From: Chanodichthys erythropterus
Lineage: Eukaryota; Chordata; Actinopteri; Cypriniformes; Xenocyprididae
Assembly: GCF_024489055.1 (NCBI RefSeq)
Contig: NC_090244.1
Span: forward strand, 10,973,979 to 11,037,978
Direction of reading: 5' to 3'
Length of the DNA stretch: 64,000 bases
Shown here: positions 26,201 through 35,812 of the stretch, piece by piece
Numbering within the stretch: the stretch's first letter is position 1
How the letters are laid out: each line of letters begins with the position of its first letter
Made by a program: the position numbers and the translations under genes
The notes under the pieces: generated by a model
The model's input: the letters and a program-made list of their open reading frames with translations, nothing else
Databases searched by the model: none
What the model was told of the DNA's origin: nothing

Positions 26201-28781
26201 CCCTAAAAAGGACAGAATCCTCACGCATGACGGTTTTTCTCGTCATAGATGCGTTTGCCCATCACAGGCAACAGACGCGCGTCTTCACGCAGCAGATCAT
26301 TTGTGTGTGTGACGGATGGATTCCCGCCGGTGTTTTGACTACTTTATAAGCTTTTTATACATTTTATAAGCTCTTCACGAGTTCCCAGCTGGCCAAAATA
26401 CCATCACATGCAGGCTACGCACACACAACGAGCACATTTACCTCAGCAAACAGCATTGTTTTGGATGTCCAGTAAGTTCCGTCTCAAAATAGGCAACACG
26501 TCATAAAATCCGACCAATCACGTTGTGAATGTATCCCTATGCCTTAAGGTTCGGTATCTTTTGGTTCGGTGATAAAATTGCCAATCTGAACACTAACTGG
26601 ACCAGGACTAAATGTTTTTTATTTTCTTCTTTGGTCCGGACCAAATGAACCAAACAAACCGAACTACAAGTGTGAACGCACCCTTAGATACTTTCTTTTG
26701 GTCCCAGAATACATCTGTTAATACAAATACATTTTGTGTCATAGAGCTTTGGAGGCTGACCGATATAACCACATCACAGCCACGTACTACTTGCTGGGAG
26801 AGCGACTCCTTCGAGAAAAGCAAGAGCAGTCAAGTCTCACTCCTGAACAAAGACATGCACAGTAAGTCCCAGTATTCTTAAACATATTTTGAAGCTCTGA
26901 AGGTCTTGTTATCTTCTTATGGTAGACTTAATAGGGACTTTCGCACCGGAAGAACCTTTTCATAGTTCCTAGAACTATTGACTGAATTACCCGGATTTTG
27001 CCATCTTCTCACTGCAGGAACTAGGAACGATTTTAGTTTAAGGAACTCCTTTTGGGGGAACTAAATTAGCTCCTACTTCAGAGTAGGGTCTAAACCAGCA
27101 CTATAGGAACTATCAGTGACGTGAGTGTACGTTGGTGTACCCAGCATTTTTATAAAGCCCTGTAAACATATTTACTTCATGAACATGGAAAATGCGCGAT
27201 AACAGCATTTACCTGCTGTCTGCAGGGTTGTCTTCTTTTCTCCACCTCAATGATATGCAATACTGAAAGTTGTCATAAGAGATTTTGTCTCTTAGCCCCA
27301 TTTTTTGCTCTTTCAGTCACAAAGATTATGCATTTACATTCCATCTTCATTATCACGAAACCCATGACACACAACAAACAGAGCTCCGATCATGGCATCC
27401 TCTATTCACCGGTTTATAGAGTTTGTAAATGCCGCGCTTAAAGACACCCCTGTTGGCCGCTTCTGATTGGCTAATTCCTATAACTGAGTTCCTAGAACTA
27501 TTCGGTGCAAAAGCCCCTAATCTTACCACATAACCCTTGATACCTAAAGGTTCGTAATACATTGTACTGAGTATTGTTATTTCCTCCCACTTCAGGAGAC
27601 CCATGTCGGAACCACTGGACTTGGTAAGCCAAGTGCCCCAGACTGATACACTAAGAGGAGCACCTCTGGGTCCCTTAGCACCTCTAGGCTCTCTGTCTTC
27701 CGGCTATGTCCGACGTGGTGTGAGCGAATCTGGGGACCTGCTGGCTCCCAAACCTAACCGCCATGACAACTCCTTCAGTGACTTTTGCAGCACAGCTCCA
27801 TGCTTGAGCCTCAGTTTGCGCCCTCTACCTCCAGACCAACCTACTGTCAAGAGCCTTGGAGCCTTACAGCAGATCTGCGAGGAAGAAGAGGATGAGGATG
27901 ATGAAAAGGAGCAGAACCAGGATGAGGTGGAGCTTGAGGCGGCATCTGGAAAAGTGGATCCATGTCCTTCGACAGATCTATCGTTGAATCCTTCTAGAAT
28001 ATCTTTGCAATCAGAGACTCAGAGGAGAACTGGGAGGCCGTCAAGTAAGGTGATGGGAAACTGTGAAACTCTGGCCGAGGAGGAGGAACTTGATGCAGGG
28101 TTGGAATGCACAGAAGAGCAGAAGAATCCTTCAGAATTAGTGTCTAACATCTCTTCTGGCACCATGGAACATCAGGTAGAGAATTCCTCAAAGACTGAAG
28201 CCCATGTGGAAGAGTTCAACCACACAGAGCAACCAGGAAGAGGAAGGGACAAGGATGTTTTTTCCCACCCTAGCTTCTCTTTAGATGAGCAAGAAGGAGA
28301 ACAGATTCAAGATCCAAATATAGATGGACTTCCACCAGCTCCCACACTAGATGTTGTACAGTGCTGCTGGGGACAGCGTGAACCTTCACAGGACACACTA
28401 GAAAATAACAATAATACCCTAGCCAAATCTCGACTGCTCGAGGTTGGGGTGGTGTCAACCCCTTGTGGTTCCCCGAGGTCCCTGCCAAGGAACCACTGTG
28501 TGGACCTGGGTCCTGATGGGGTGGAGATGCGTAAGACTGCGGCTGAAGTCGAGAAAACTGAGGAGGTACAACCTAAACCTCAGAAAGACCTCCAGGGAAC
28601 CAGGGAAACAAGTACTGACTCTGCTATTCGGGCCGATCCCAGCAAGGTCAAGAATGTGAACTTGCGAGAACGTCTGCTGCAGTTCCCACTCTGTGAGAAA
28701 GCCTTGTCCTTCAACATCCAGCCCACCTCTAAAGAGAAGCTTCTCCCATTTGCACAGTATAACTGCTGCCATGTCTTGTAG
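12521..28781 (+). CDS. snrk: SNF-related serine/threonine kinase SNRK, complete (748 aa, 5 coding exons)
   Basis: Five coding exons (12593-13181, 22671-22812, 25712-25924, 26745-26861, 27596-28781) join in phase to 2247 nt including TAG, giving 748 residues; human SNRK is 765. Kinase landmarks: G-loop at 23-30 (GKGHFAVV), Lys45, Glu63, HRD at 137-139, DFG at 158-160, activation-loop Thr173, APE at 182-184. Thr173 is the LKB1 site known in SNRK. A UBA-like segment follows (DRDAIQEALEADRYNHITAT). The tail is acidic and weakly conserved, but the C-terminus (LLQFPLCEKALSFNIQ..CCHVL) matches the vertebrate family. SNRK is an AMPK-related kinase linked to haematopoietic, endothelial and cardiac metabolism. 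Teleosts have two snrk paralogues; which one this is cannot be decided here. Confidence 0.96.
12593..13181 (+). CDS. snrk: snrk coding exon 1: N-lobe and activation loop
   Basis: The acceptor TTTCCACAG ends at 12520, leaving a 72-nt 5'-UTR before ATG at 12593 (context CAAAATGT). It encodes residues 1-196 plus one base and holds every catalytic motif. It ends at the donor GTAAGT (13182), splitting the Asp codon of the DIWSLGV motif. It is more G+C-rich than its surroundings. Confidence 0.97.
14130..14345. repeat. Intronic duplicated block, copy 1
   Basis: The text AGAGGACACTTGAGCTTAAC, then GACAGGAGGATGAAGA, a CT-rich run, and GCAGATGTGTGCTGA recurs in the same order and orientation about 1 kb downstream (15165-15350). 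It is a direct duplication with moderate divergence. Confidence 0.8.
14380..14825. repeat. Degenerate GATTCTAAA/AAGATTC simple-repeat block
   Basis: More than twenty variants of GATTCTAA, AAGATTC and GATTCATAG are packed into about 450 bp. The same word family recurs thinly at 13330-13400, 18600-18690 and 19040-19130. The period is about 9-12 bp but irregular. Confidence 0.75.
15165..15350. repeat. Intronic duplicated block, copy 2
   Basis: Direct copy of 14130-14345. Its CT microsatellite is longer (about 15250-15300). The two copies are separated by about 0.85 kb, so this is a local duplication inside the intron. Confidence 0.8.
16066..16905 (+). repeat. Unclassified interspersed repeat with CGAATGAC motifs, copy A
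   Basis: About 840 bp shared in the same orientation with 54024-54868. The two align from AATTTTGAAGTTT through GTTAACAATGAGATT, GCGGTTGTACCGAATGACCT, CATGACCATGTGGTCC and GATCTAGTTGTACTACC to TTATTATTAAGG. The octamer CGAATGAC (usually ACCGAATGAC) occurs four times, plus near-variants. No terminal inverted repeat, poly-A tail or reading frame is evident. Orientation is arbitrary. Confidence 0.8.
17575..17690. repeat. Fragment of the 'GTGGGGAC..TGTCCTCA' teleost repeat
   Basis: GGATTTGTGGGGACTAAATTG, TCCTCACATGGGC and TGTCCTCATGAAG resemble the longer copies at 19825-20055 and 59880-60385. It is a short fragment. Confidence 0.55.
17885..18600. mobile_element. Old DNA transposon split by a younger insertion
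   Basis: The left part (17885-18021: GCAAGGACGCATTAAATTGA, AGATTTCTATTTCAAATAAA) and right part (18447-18600: TGTCACAGTTTCCAC, TTTCTTGAGCAGCAAATTAG, AAGGATCATGTGACAC) are consecutive parts of the same family as 2001-2529. They are separated by the element at 18022-18439, whose duplicated target TTTCTAT belongs to this host. Confidence 0.75.
18022..18439. mobile_element. CAAAG-ended non-autonomous element, 7-bp TSD, copy 1
   Basis: Starts CAAAGACTATAGAATAACAC and ends AAAGGGACTTTG, with short inverted ends CAAAG/CTTTG. It is flanked by TTTCTAT at 18015-18021 and 18440-18446. It is the same family as 56894-57359 and 418 bp long. Ends like these are seen in hAT-type elements, but hAT duplications are normally 8 bp. 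No coding capacity is seen. Confidence 0.88.
19800..20060. repeat. (CA)n tract plus 'GGGGTTTTCAGTGTTTTATGG' teleost repeat
   Basis: A CA run at 19799-19820 is followed by the block TCTATAGACATG, GTGTATATTCTATGGCCTGA and CCTACCCATCACAGAAAAC, and then by TGTCCTCACAAGG. The same order of blocks occurs at 60100-60375, so this is a dispersed repeat associated with CA tracts. Confidence 0.7.
20193..20275. repeat. (TA)n microsatellite
   Basis: About 80 bp of TA dinucleotides with two small interruptions, inside a snrk intron. Confidence 0.95.
20276..21400. other. Intronic DNA with no recognised feature
   Basis: Mostly A+T-rich single-copy-looking sequence in the snrk intron. I see no exon, no clear repeat and no element ends until the TA tract at about 21384. 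Confidence 0.3.
21401..22557. mobile_element. Long palindromic DNA transposon (TA-flanked)
   Basis: The left arm (about 21401-21905) and right arm (about 22087-22557) are imperfect reverse complements. AGTTGCAAGAAAAAGTTTGTG pairs with the right end CTAACTTTTTTGTGCAACT. GGACAACTGAGGGACTCAAA pairs with GAGTCCCTCAGTTGTCC, and CTCCAGAAGGAAACA with TGTTTCCTTCTGGAG. The loop is about 180 bp. Both ends lie in TA-rich DNA, consistent with TA targeting. It is transcribed as part of the snrk intron. Confidence 0.85.
22671..22812 (+). CDS. snrk: snrk coding exon 2: kinase C-lobe
   Basis: Acceptor TTTCAG at 22670, donor GTACGT at 22813. It encodes the DIWSLGVILYMLVCGHPPF segment and the ECKE end, residues 197-244. 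The 1-nt and 2-nt phases match the neighbouring exons. Confidence 0.97.
22813..25711 (+). other. snrk intron, no recognised gene
   Basis: 2.9 kb. The 24300-24610 portion holds degenerate GAACGTT/GGAACATT words like the minisatellite at 33050-33560, and 23760-23825 is an ATAAATATAA run. The remainder is A+T-rich with no clear feature. Confidence 0.6.
25712..25924 (+). CDS. snrk: snrk coding exon 3: end of kinase domain and UBA start
   Basis: Acceptor CTTTCAG at 25711, donor GTGAGT at 25925. The exon includes RMLQRDPAKRASL and HPWLQGVDPSP, which match the SNRK family closely, and then the beginning of the UBA region (IADRDAIQE). It is 213 nt and in phase. Confidence 0.97.
25947..26686. mobile_element. 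DNA transposon with TTAGGGTGCGTTCACACTTG ends
   Basis: Left end TTAGGGTGCGTTCACACTTG; the right end is the inverted CAAGTGTGAACGCACCCTTA. The interior carries many GAACCAAA/TTTGGTTCG words. It occupies about 740 of the 820 bp of this snrk intron. I could not settle the target duplication. Confidence 0.8.
26745..26861 (+). CDS. snrk: snrk coding exon 4: UBA region
   Basis: Acceptor TCATAG at 26744, donor GTAAGT at 26862. It encodes ALEADRYNHITATYFLLGER and LLREKQEQ, matching the UBA and post-UBA segment of SNRK. Confidence 0.96.
26932..27519. mobile_element. DNA transposon with TAGGGACTTT/AAAGCCCCTA ends
   Basis: Left end TAGGGACTTTCGCACCGG; right end CGGTGCAAAAGCCCCTA, its imperfect inverse. 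Inner words (AGTTCCTAGAACTATT) recur near both ends. It fills about 590 of 734 bp of this snrk intron. The target duplication is unclear. Confidence 0.72.
27596..28781 (+). CDS. snrk: snrk coding exon 5: regulatory tail and C-terminus
   Basis: Acceptor CTTCAG at 27595; stop TAG at 28779-28781. It encodes 395 residues after the split Gln. An acidic run (EEEEDEDDEKEQNQDEVELE) lies near one third of the exon. The last ~45 residues (NVNLRERLLQFPLCEKALSF through CCHVL) match the conserved SNRK C-terminus. The part between is poorly conserved with mammals. Confidence 0.95.
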
Positions 28782-30970
28782 AGATTTTGCTCCCAAGATC
28801 AAAGAACAAACTTCCATCATTAGAAGCCCTCCAATCTCTGCAACTTTCTCTGAGTTGTTCAGACACTAAAAGAAAAAGTGTGTACTCACCTCATACTGTA
28901 ACCTCAGAGGTGCTTTCCCACACAATCTGCTAATTGTATATCTTTATTTTCTTTCCCTACCCAGCATTCATTGCTGCTTTCCTGTAAGACATTTAACCTT
29001 TTGGCGATGCTGTGTATATGAACACCTGTATCTACTGATACTGCTCACTATATTCTGTGCTATCTCAGAGACTTTTATTAGAAGTAGCATATGTCTTGCT
29101 AGCGTAGAAGCTTTGATTCAATAACTTGTCATTTTGCACTGTATATCTTTACCACATTAAGAGTACCACAGAGTTTAATCATATCACTAAACGAGTGACT
29201 GAAGACCATGCTTCACAGTGACACAGAAAAAGGCTACACAAGAACATACGGTGAACAATCACAACAAGCCATTTAGGCTCAAGAACTAGCCGCCAGTCAG
29301 TGTAGTAGTCCTGACAGGTTTTTAGTCATTCATTTGGTTTGTTTTTGCCGGTGACTGTGAGGTAACGTTCTTTACTCACAGAACTTTGAAGAAGTTGCAT
29401 GCTGTGGCATTGCTGAAGTTGTTCCCGCACCACTGTCTCATGCTAGCATGTTAGCTTGTAGCTTCACTGTCAGGCAGTGGGGCAGGAAGCCACATTGATA
29501 CAGTGGACAGTGACAGTTTGGGAGCATGGTTATGATAGCATGCTAAATGAGAACATAGCATTAGCATTTTGTGAGCTGGGGACTGACCAGGGAAAGATGC
29601 TAAGTATATCTGTGATATATTTTCAAAAAACAAAAAGAGGGCTCTACCAGAGATTATTCTGAGAGATTATAACTAGAGACTTTTTGTGAAATGGATGTAA
29701 TATTACACAAAAACAGAAGACTGGTCTTCCTGGAGCTGTATTTTGGAGTTTGTTTTAAAACTGCTAATTCTTGGAAATATTATGAAGCTTTTATCAAATA
29801 TTAAGAGAGTTATCAAGGGTTTTTTGGAAAGATGGTGACAAAGACATCTTTTTTTTTCTTTTACGTAAGGAGATATGCGAGGGAGATTAATTACATAACA
29901 TTGAACATCTATTTTTGTTTAATCATTTGCTTTTGGGTGCATTTTTAACATATGTTGTATGGGGATAAGCTCTGAAATTTCTGTTCATGTACAGTGTATA
30001 TATAATTTTTAAACATTATGCTGTTGGTATGATGTTGTATTTTGACCCTTGCACCGTATACATACAAACATTTCAATCCCTCCTTATTCAATGAACATAG
30101 CGACTTTTATGACACTAGTTTGACGATCGACAAAGATCTTGTGTCAAAGTTGTAAATACATTCGAAGAGCTGTACGCTAACGTAACGCTAAATTGCGTAG
30201 CTGAGCCTAGCTTAAAATGTACAAAAATCCAGCCTTTGTATGTTGTAATGGCATGAGTGAAGCTAGCGGTTACTATTGTTTTTACCTCCTAAACAGCCTA
30301 AACATGATCACATAAACATCTAGATAGCAGGTGTGACTGTGGTTACTGTTACTTTGGTACTCTAAAGGACGTCAAAGTTATTCAGTCACTTCACATGTTC
30401 GTAAGTTTCTGCGCTATATATAGTACATCTGTCAGTGGTGAATTAATTATTTTTAGTCATACTGTAGTCAATGTAAATGCAAATGTCAAATACCCCCTTT
30501 TTTGTTTGTTTTTTTGCAATATCTTGGACCACAAATAAGCTTGACCAAATGCACAAGAATAGATGTAATAATATAAAAGGTGCTTTGGCGAGAGATATCG
30601 AGAGTTATTACATCTCTGTAACGTGAAATTTGAAAATTCATTCCCATACAAAGTTTTAACTAGGAACAACCATCCTGACCTGTGATGTTTTGTAAGTACA
30701 ACCTTCTGAACCAATCGGATGGCAGAGTGATATAAAGCCAGATGTGCACTATATTGTTGTAATCAGCATTTTCTTTTCTTCTTATTTTGATGTTACTCAT
30801 TTGACATGGGTCTCCATCCTTCAAAGCATCTGTAATCACTTCTCAACAGTTGGATTTTAGTTTGTCTATAGTCCCATTGACCCTTACTAAAACTATGACT
30901 GTCTCAATGAGATTAATTTATTTTTATATTTATTTATTAAAACTGATTAAACTGCCTTGTGTCATTGTAT
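28782..30970 (+). other. snrk: snrk 3'-UTR (inferred)
   Basis: About 2.2 kb downstream of the stop without recognisable repeats. Two ATTAAA hexamers at 30936-30941 and 30946-30951 would place cleavage near 30965-30975. Several ATTTA pentamers occur at 30910-30940. The extent is inferred. Confidence 0.55.
30936..30951 (+). terminator. Candidate snrk polyadenylation signals (ATTAAA x2)
   Basis: Two near-adjacent ATTAAA hexamers followed by a GTGTCATTGTATTTTTT-type downstream region. No AATAAA was noticed earlier in the UTR. Confidence 0.45.
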
Positions 30971-31029
30971 TTTTTTCTCAAAGAATTTGTGTACATGACC
31001 ACAGTGATCTTCTTGTATGGTTTAAGCCA

Positions 31030-31035
31030 TTTATT
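31030..31035 (-). terminator. Candidate ano10 polyadenylation signal
   Basis: TTTATT on + is AATAAA on the minus strand, about 550 nt after the ano10 stop. It lies within 100 bp of the candidate snrk polyadenylation site, so the two genes would converge almost end to end. Confidence 0.4.
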
Positions 31036-31578
31036 ACATGACATGTTTTTCTCAGTTTAAAGCTGTTTGAATATTTACGAGTTTCCTCAAGGCCACTTAT
31101 ATCACTATACATTTGCATGACATATTCAGTGAAGCAAGCATTGCATGGTTATTTATATATTTTAAATGTAAAATACAAAGGAACTGATAAAAACAGTTAA
31201 AATTGTCACAATATATTTACAAAAAAAAATTGAAAAAACAAATATACAAACAAAACAACAGCAACAAACTATACCATAGTGATTGTGGAGAACTATTTTA
31301 AAAATCATTAATACAGCACAATAGGGGTCTATGTTAACCCACTATCATAATTGTATCTTCCTTGACCTCAATCTGTTTTCAGTATTTTTCAAAAGGTACC
31401 ACAGATGCAAATAATTATTAACTGGGGCTTAAACAGCCTGTAAACTGTAGAAGCTATCTTTGGAAAACTGTACCATATGGTACATCAGCAGGCTAAATAT
31501 ACAGTGGCGTGATAAGTGATATGACTTTATGGTACCTCCCTTTTTGTGATTGTCTCCATAGAAATAGTGATCACTTAA

Positions 31579-31638
31579 TCACTCTCCCATTTTGGCCTTT
31601 GAAGAGAGTTTATCATCCACACGAGAGCTCTTGATCCT
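31579..31638 (-). CDS. ano10: ano10 exon 12 (C-terminus)
   Basis: Acceptor CAACAG; encodes RIKSSRVDDKLSSKAKMGE and stop TGA (31579-31581). The basic, polar tail is typical of the family end. Confidence 0.88.
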   Translation of the reverse strand, partial: RIKSSRVDDKLSSKAKMGE

Positions 31639-32779
31639 CTGTTGGGGGGAAAAATTCACGATTTTTTTTTTTTTTTTTTTTTGGTTATGTAAACAGTCCA
31701 TAACATAAATTCGATTTTAAAATAACTGGCTGGTAAATCACACAAGGCCTTTAGTCTTCATGCGCCATGAGAAACAAGTCATAAAGTAATAAAGACAGAT
31801 AGCATTATTACCGTTCTGTCAGCTTTATTAACTAAAATTGGGAAACAGATTACTGAAAATGACAGACCATTTCTTTATTGCTAACTACATACTAACAGCT
31901 AAAACTAGCATAATGGTGAATGTAACTTTTTCTCACCTTTGTATATAGATAAAGACTTTAAATGTAATATATATTGTTAAACAAAGTAGCAGAATGCTAA
32001 AATGCTAACAGTAAACAAAAGTGGTACCTGTTTCTTAAGCGCTTGCATGGAGTGATACTCGATTTGCTCTCTCTTGATTCGGAGCCAATCCGGTTCATCA
32101 GGGATCATGAAGGCCAAAATCATCTTCACCATGATCAGGACGTGCTAGAGGACATAAACAAAATTCATTCATAAAGAGATTTGGTGCAAACAGCAGCCAG
32201 CTAATTCACTTCAGATAAATGCTAGCTTGCTTATGGAGCGTTCAAGTCCTTCTGGGAAGTTTGTATTTACAAGTTGCGAAGTCGTAATTATGACATCATG
32301 TGCTTTCAAATCACTTTGATCAGAGCAAGATGTTGATACATCTTTTTTGTCTTGCACCATCAGATGTGTTTTTGCTTTTATTCAATTTATGAAGGTGCTG
32401 TAAACTGAATATATATATAGATATTAGGGCTGTCAAACGATTAATCGCGATTAATCGCATACAAAATAAAAGTTTGAGTTTGCCTAATATATGTGGGTGT
32501 ACTGTGTGTAATTATTATGCATATATAAATACAAACACATTCATGTATATATTTGAGAAATATTTACAAGTATATGTATTTATTTATATTTTTATATAAT
32601 TTATATTATATATAAATAAAAATATTTTGTACATAAATAACATATTTCTCTTAAATATATACATTTATTTGTGTGTATTTATATATACATAATAATTACA
32701 CAAAGTACACCCACATATATTAGGCAAACTCAAACTTTTATTTTGTATACGATTAATCGCGATTAATCGTTTGACAGCC

Positions 32780-32821
<42 letters not shown>

Positions 32822-35774
32822 CATAATTGTACAATACTTTAGTATTATGTACATGCAACTTATAAAAAAATAATAGCAATTTAATTCATTTAAACACATT
32901 TACTGTCAACTATAGAAGCTGCATCCATATCTACCATGTTTTCTCACAGACACACCTCCAACTTAAAAAATCTGGGCTCAAAGTTTCTCACTCATAATTA
33001 TGAGTTTGACTTTGCGTTTGCATCCATGTGCATTCCTCGATAGAAATTTTACATTCCCAGAACATTCTCAGAAAGTCCCCACTGGTAAGAACGTTGTCTA
33101 GTAACGTTCCCAGTACATTCAGAGACGGTCACGATGTGAAGTTCTTTTAAGGTTTGGGGGACGTTATTTGGTGGACCTTCAGGGAACATTCAGGACATTC
33201 TGGGAATGTTTAGGGGAGTATTACTATAGGACGTTCTGTTAATTTCCCAAATGTCCTCTGTAACATTCTTGTATGACCATAAAATAACCAAAATAGAATG
33301 TCCCCCTAAACTCATATCGGGAACATTATTAAATGACCAACAGAGGACCATGTGGGAACGTTCTGTTAACTTCCCAAATGTCCTCTTTGTAACGTTCTTT
33401 TTTGACCATAAAATAACCAAAATGGAATGTCCCCCTAAAGTCATATAAGGAACCTTGAACTGCAGCACTTTCATTACCAAAAGAGGACGTTTTAGGAACG
33501 TCCCGAATGTTCTGTAAAGGTTTGGAATTTTCATAACCTTTAGAGAACTTTTAGGGAACGTTGCACAAGTTCCTGAGAATGTCACCTTCTGCGTGGGTTT
33601 AACTTATAAATGTGTTCTTTCCAGCATGACTTGAACATACCCTTTGTCAAATTCATTTAAAGGTATAGTTCACCCAAAAATGAAAATTTGGTCACTTGTG
33701 TCATTCCAAACTAGAGCTGTCACAAAACTGGAATTTCCACTTCGATACGATACCTTGAAAAATATCGATATTCGATACTATTTTCGATACCACGGGGAAA
33801 ACTGCCATAGGCTACCATCATACAGATAATGTATTCGTATTTACTTGGCAAGAGGGACATTTTGACATAATTTTGTATGTATTTGACCATTTAATCGCAA
33901 CAGGCCATGAAAAAGAAGTCAATCTGGTTCTTGCGAGCTGTTTGAGTGGCTTTATGTGAGCGGCACTTATATAGATCAGAAGAGAAGAAAGAGCGAGAAT
34001 GCGCAGCTGGTATCAGGGTATCGGTTTATCGATACTGCAGAAAAGGCGCATTGGAACCGTTTCAGATATTTCAGTATCGATACATATTGAAATATTGATA
34101 TTTTTGACAACACTATTCCAAACCCGTATGTGGTACACAAAAAGCAAATTCTGACATTATCAACGAAATTTGAACATTTTTGTCCTTTTTGGAGCTTGAG
34201 GTCACTATTTTCATTTTTGGAGTAATTATTCCTTTGACTCTTTCCGAGGTTGTACCAAAATCTTCTCTAACCTCCACAATGACGGCAATGACTAGAACTT
34301 TGTTGGTGCTGAGGCCGGCTTCCTGTGTGAATTCCCTCACACGTGGGGACAGAAGCAACAGCCAGCAGTTAGACATGACCGAGATGAAGCTCAGCACCTC
34401 AAACGCCGGCTGTAAAACAAGACAAAGTTTTACACATGTTAGGAGTCGCAGTATCATTTAAAACATCCTCACATGAAGTACTGACTTCTGACCTGCCATA
34501 CTCCCATGTTGGCCACAGGGGCAGAAAAGGGCTTGTTGAAGAGCTTGCAGAGCTTGTAGGCATCTGTGCGGATCTCTGTGAGGTTGTTGAGCAGTAACAG
34601 AGGGGCAGTGAGAGGATAGACGCAAGAGAAAAGACTCAAGTAGCCAAACTGAACAAGCAGCTCGATGTACTCCGCAAACAGCCCCTTAAGAGGAACAAGA
34701 TTGAGAATTTAAGGAAAATACAATTCTTCATATTTGAGCTAATTTGATTGCTACTCACTGGGAAAGCTGGCAGGCTGCCCTGAGCCTGGAGACGGTCCAC
34801 CTCTGGATCATCTTCCTTCAGGTTCCTGTCTCCAGATGTGAGGAAACGGTCCACCAGGAAAGGAACCACCACCTCAGTGAATTGATTCACTACTTGGGTC
34901 ACGATCAGAAGAGAGGCCAGTCTCTGTGGATGAAATCAAGGGTACTGTGTTAAGAAGTGTTGTTAAGATCGTATGGAAGAGTAAGGAAATTCTCACCTTG
35001 CGCAGTAGAGGCATGTCCTCCTTGAAGAAGGCAATGTGGAATAGCACAGCAAAGTTATTGAAAAAGGTGAACTGAATGAGAGAGAGAGACAGATAAGGCA
35101 AATGGGACATTTTCATTTAGTCCTACAGAAAATTCTGGTCTGGACATACACAGCTCTCAGCATTTAAAATATGCTTGAGATCTTTGAGGTATAACATCTG
35201 CAATGATGTACAGACTTTTACATTTAAGAGAATGAAGGAGATAAGGACGGTATAGAGAACTATAGAACTCACCACGAGGACTTTGGTCGTATGATGATAG
35301 TCAAAAGATGATTCCTCCCTATGATTTTCTGAAACGAGAGAGAGTTACTTTTTTTCTATTTGCTAAAACTTAATTTTCTTATATTTTTGTATTATTGTAT
35401 TTTAATACAAAGAATATTAAGTCACAGAAAATATTATGTCATCAGTATATCATATTTACATTATAATTTATAATATAATCATTTATTATGTATAACAATT
35501 ATATATGTGTGCGTGTATATATATAATTCTTTTTTTTACATATTACTTTGGTGAAAATATATCAAAATATCAATATAGTCAAAATATCCCTATAATTTCT
35601 GAAAGAAGTGAGAATGTTTTGTTTTTTATTTCCTATAACATTTTTGTTTATTTTCTTATATATTTTTTATTAATTTATATTAATTCCAAGAATATTTACT
35701 CAAAGTCACAGAAAATATGACATCATCATTATATAATATTTATATTATAATTTATTATGAATAGCATAATATAT

Positions 35775-35812
<38 letters not shown>

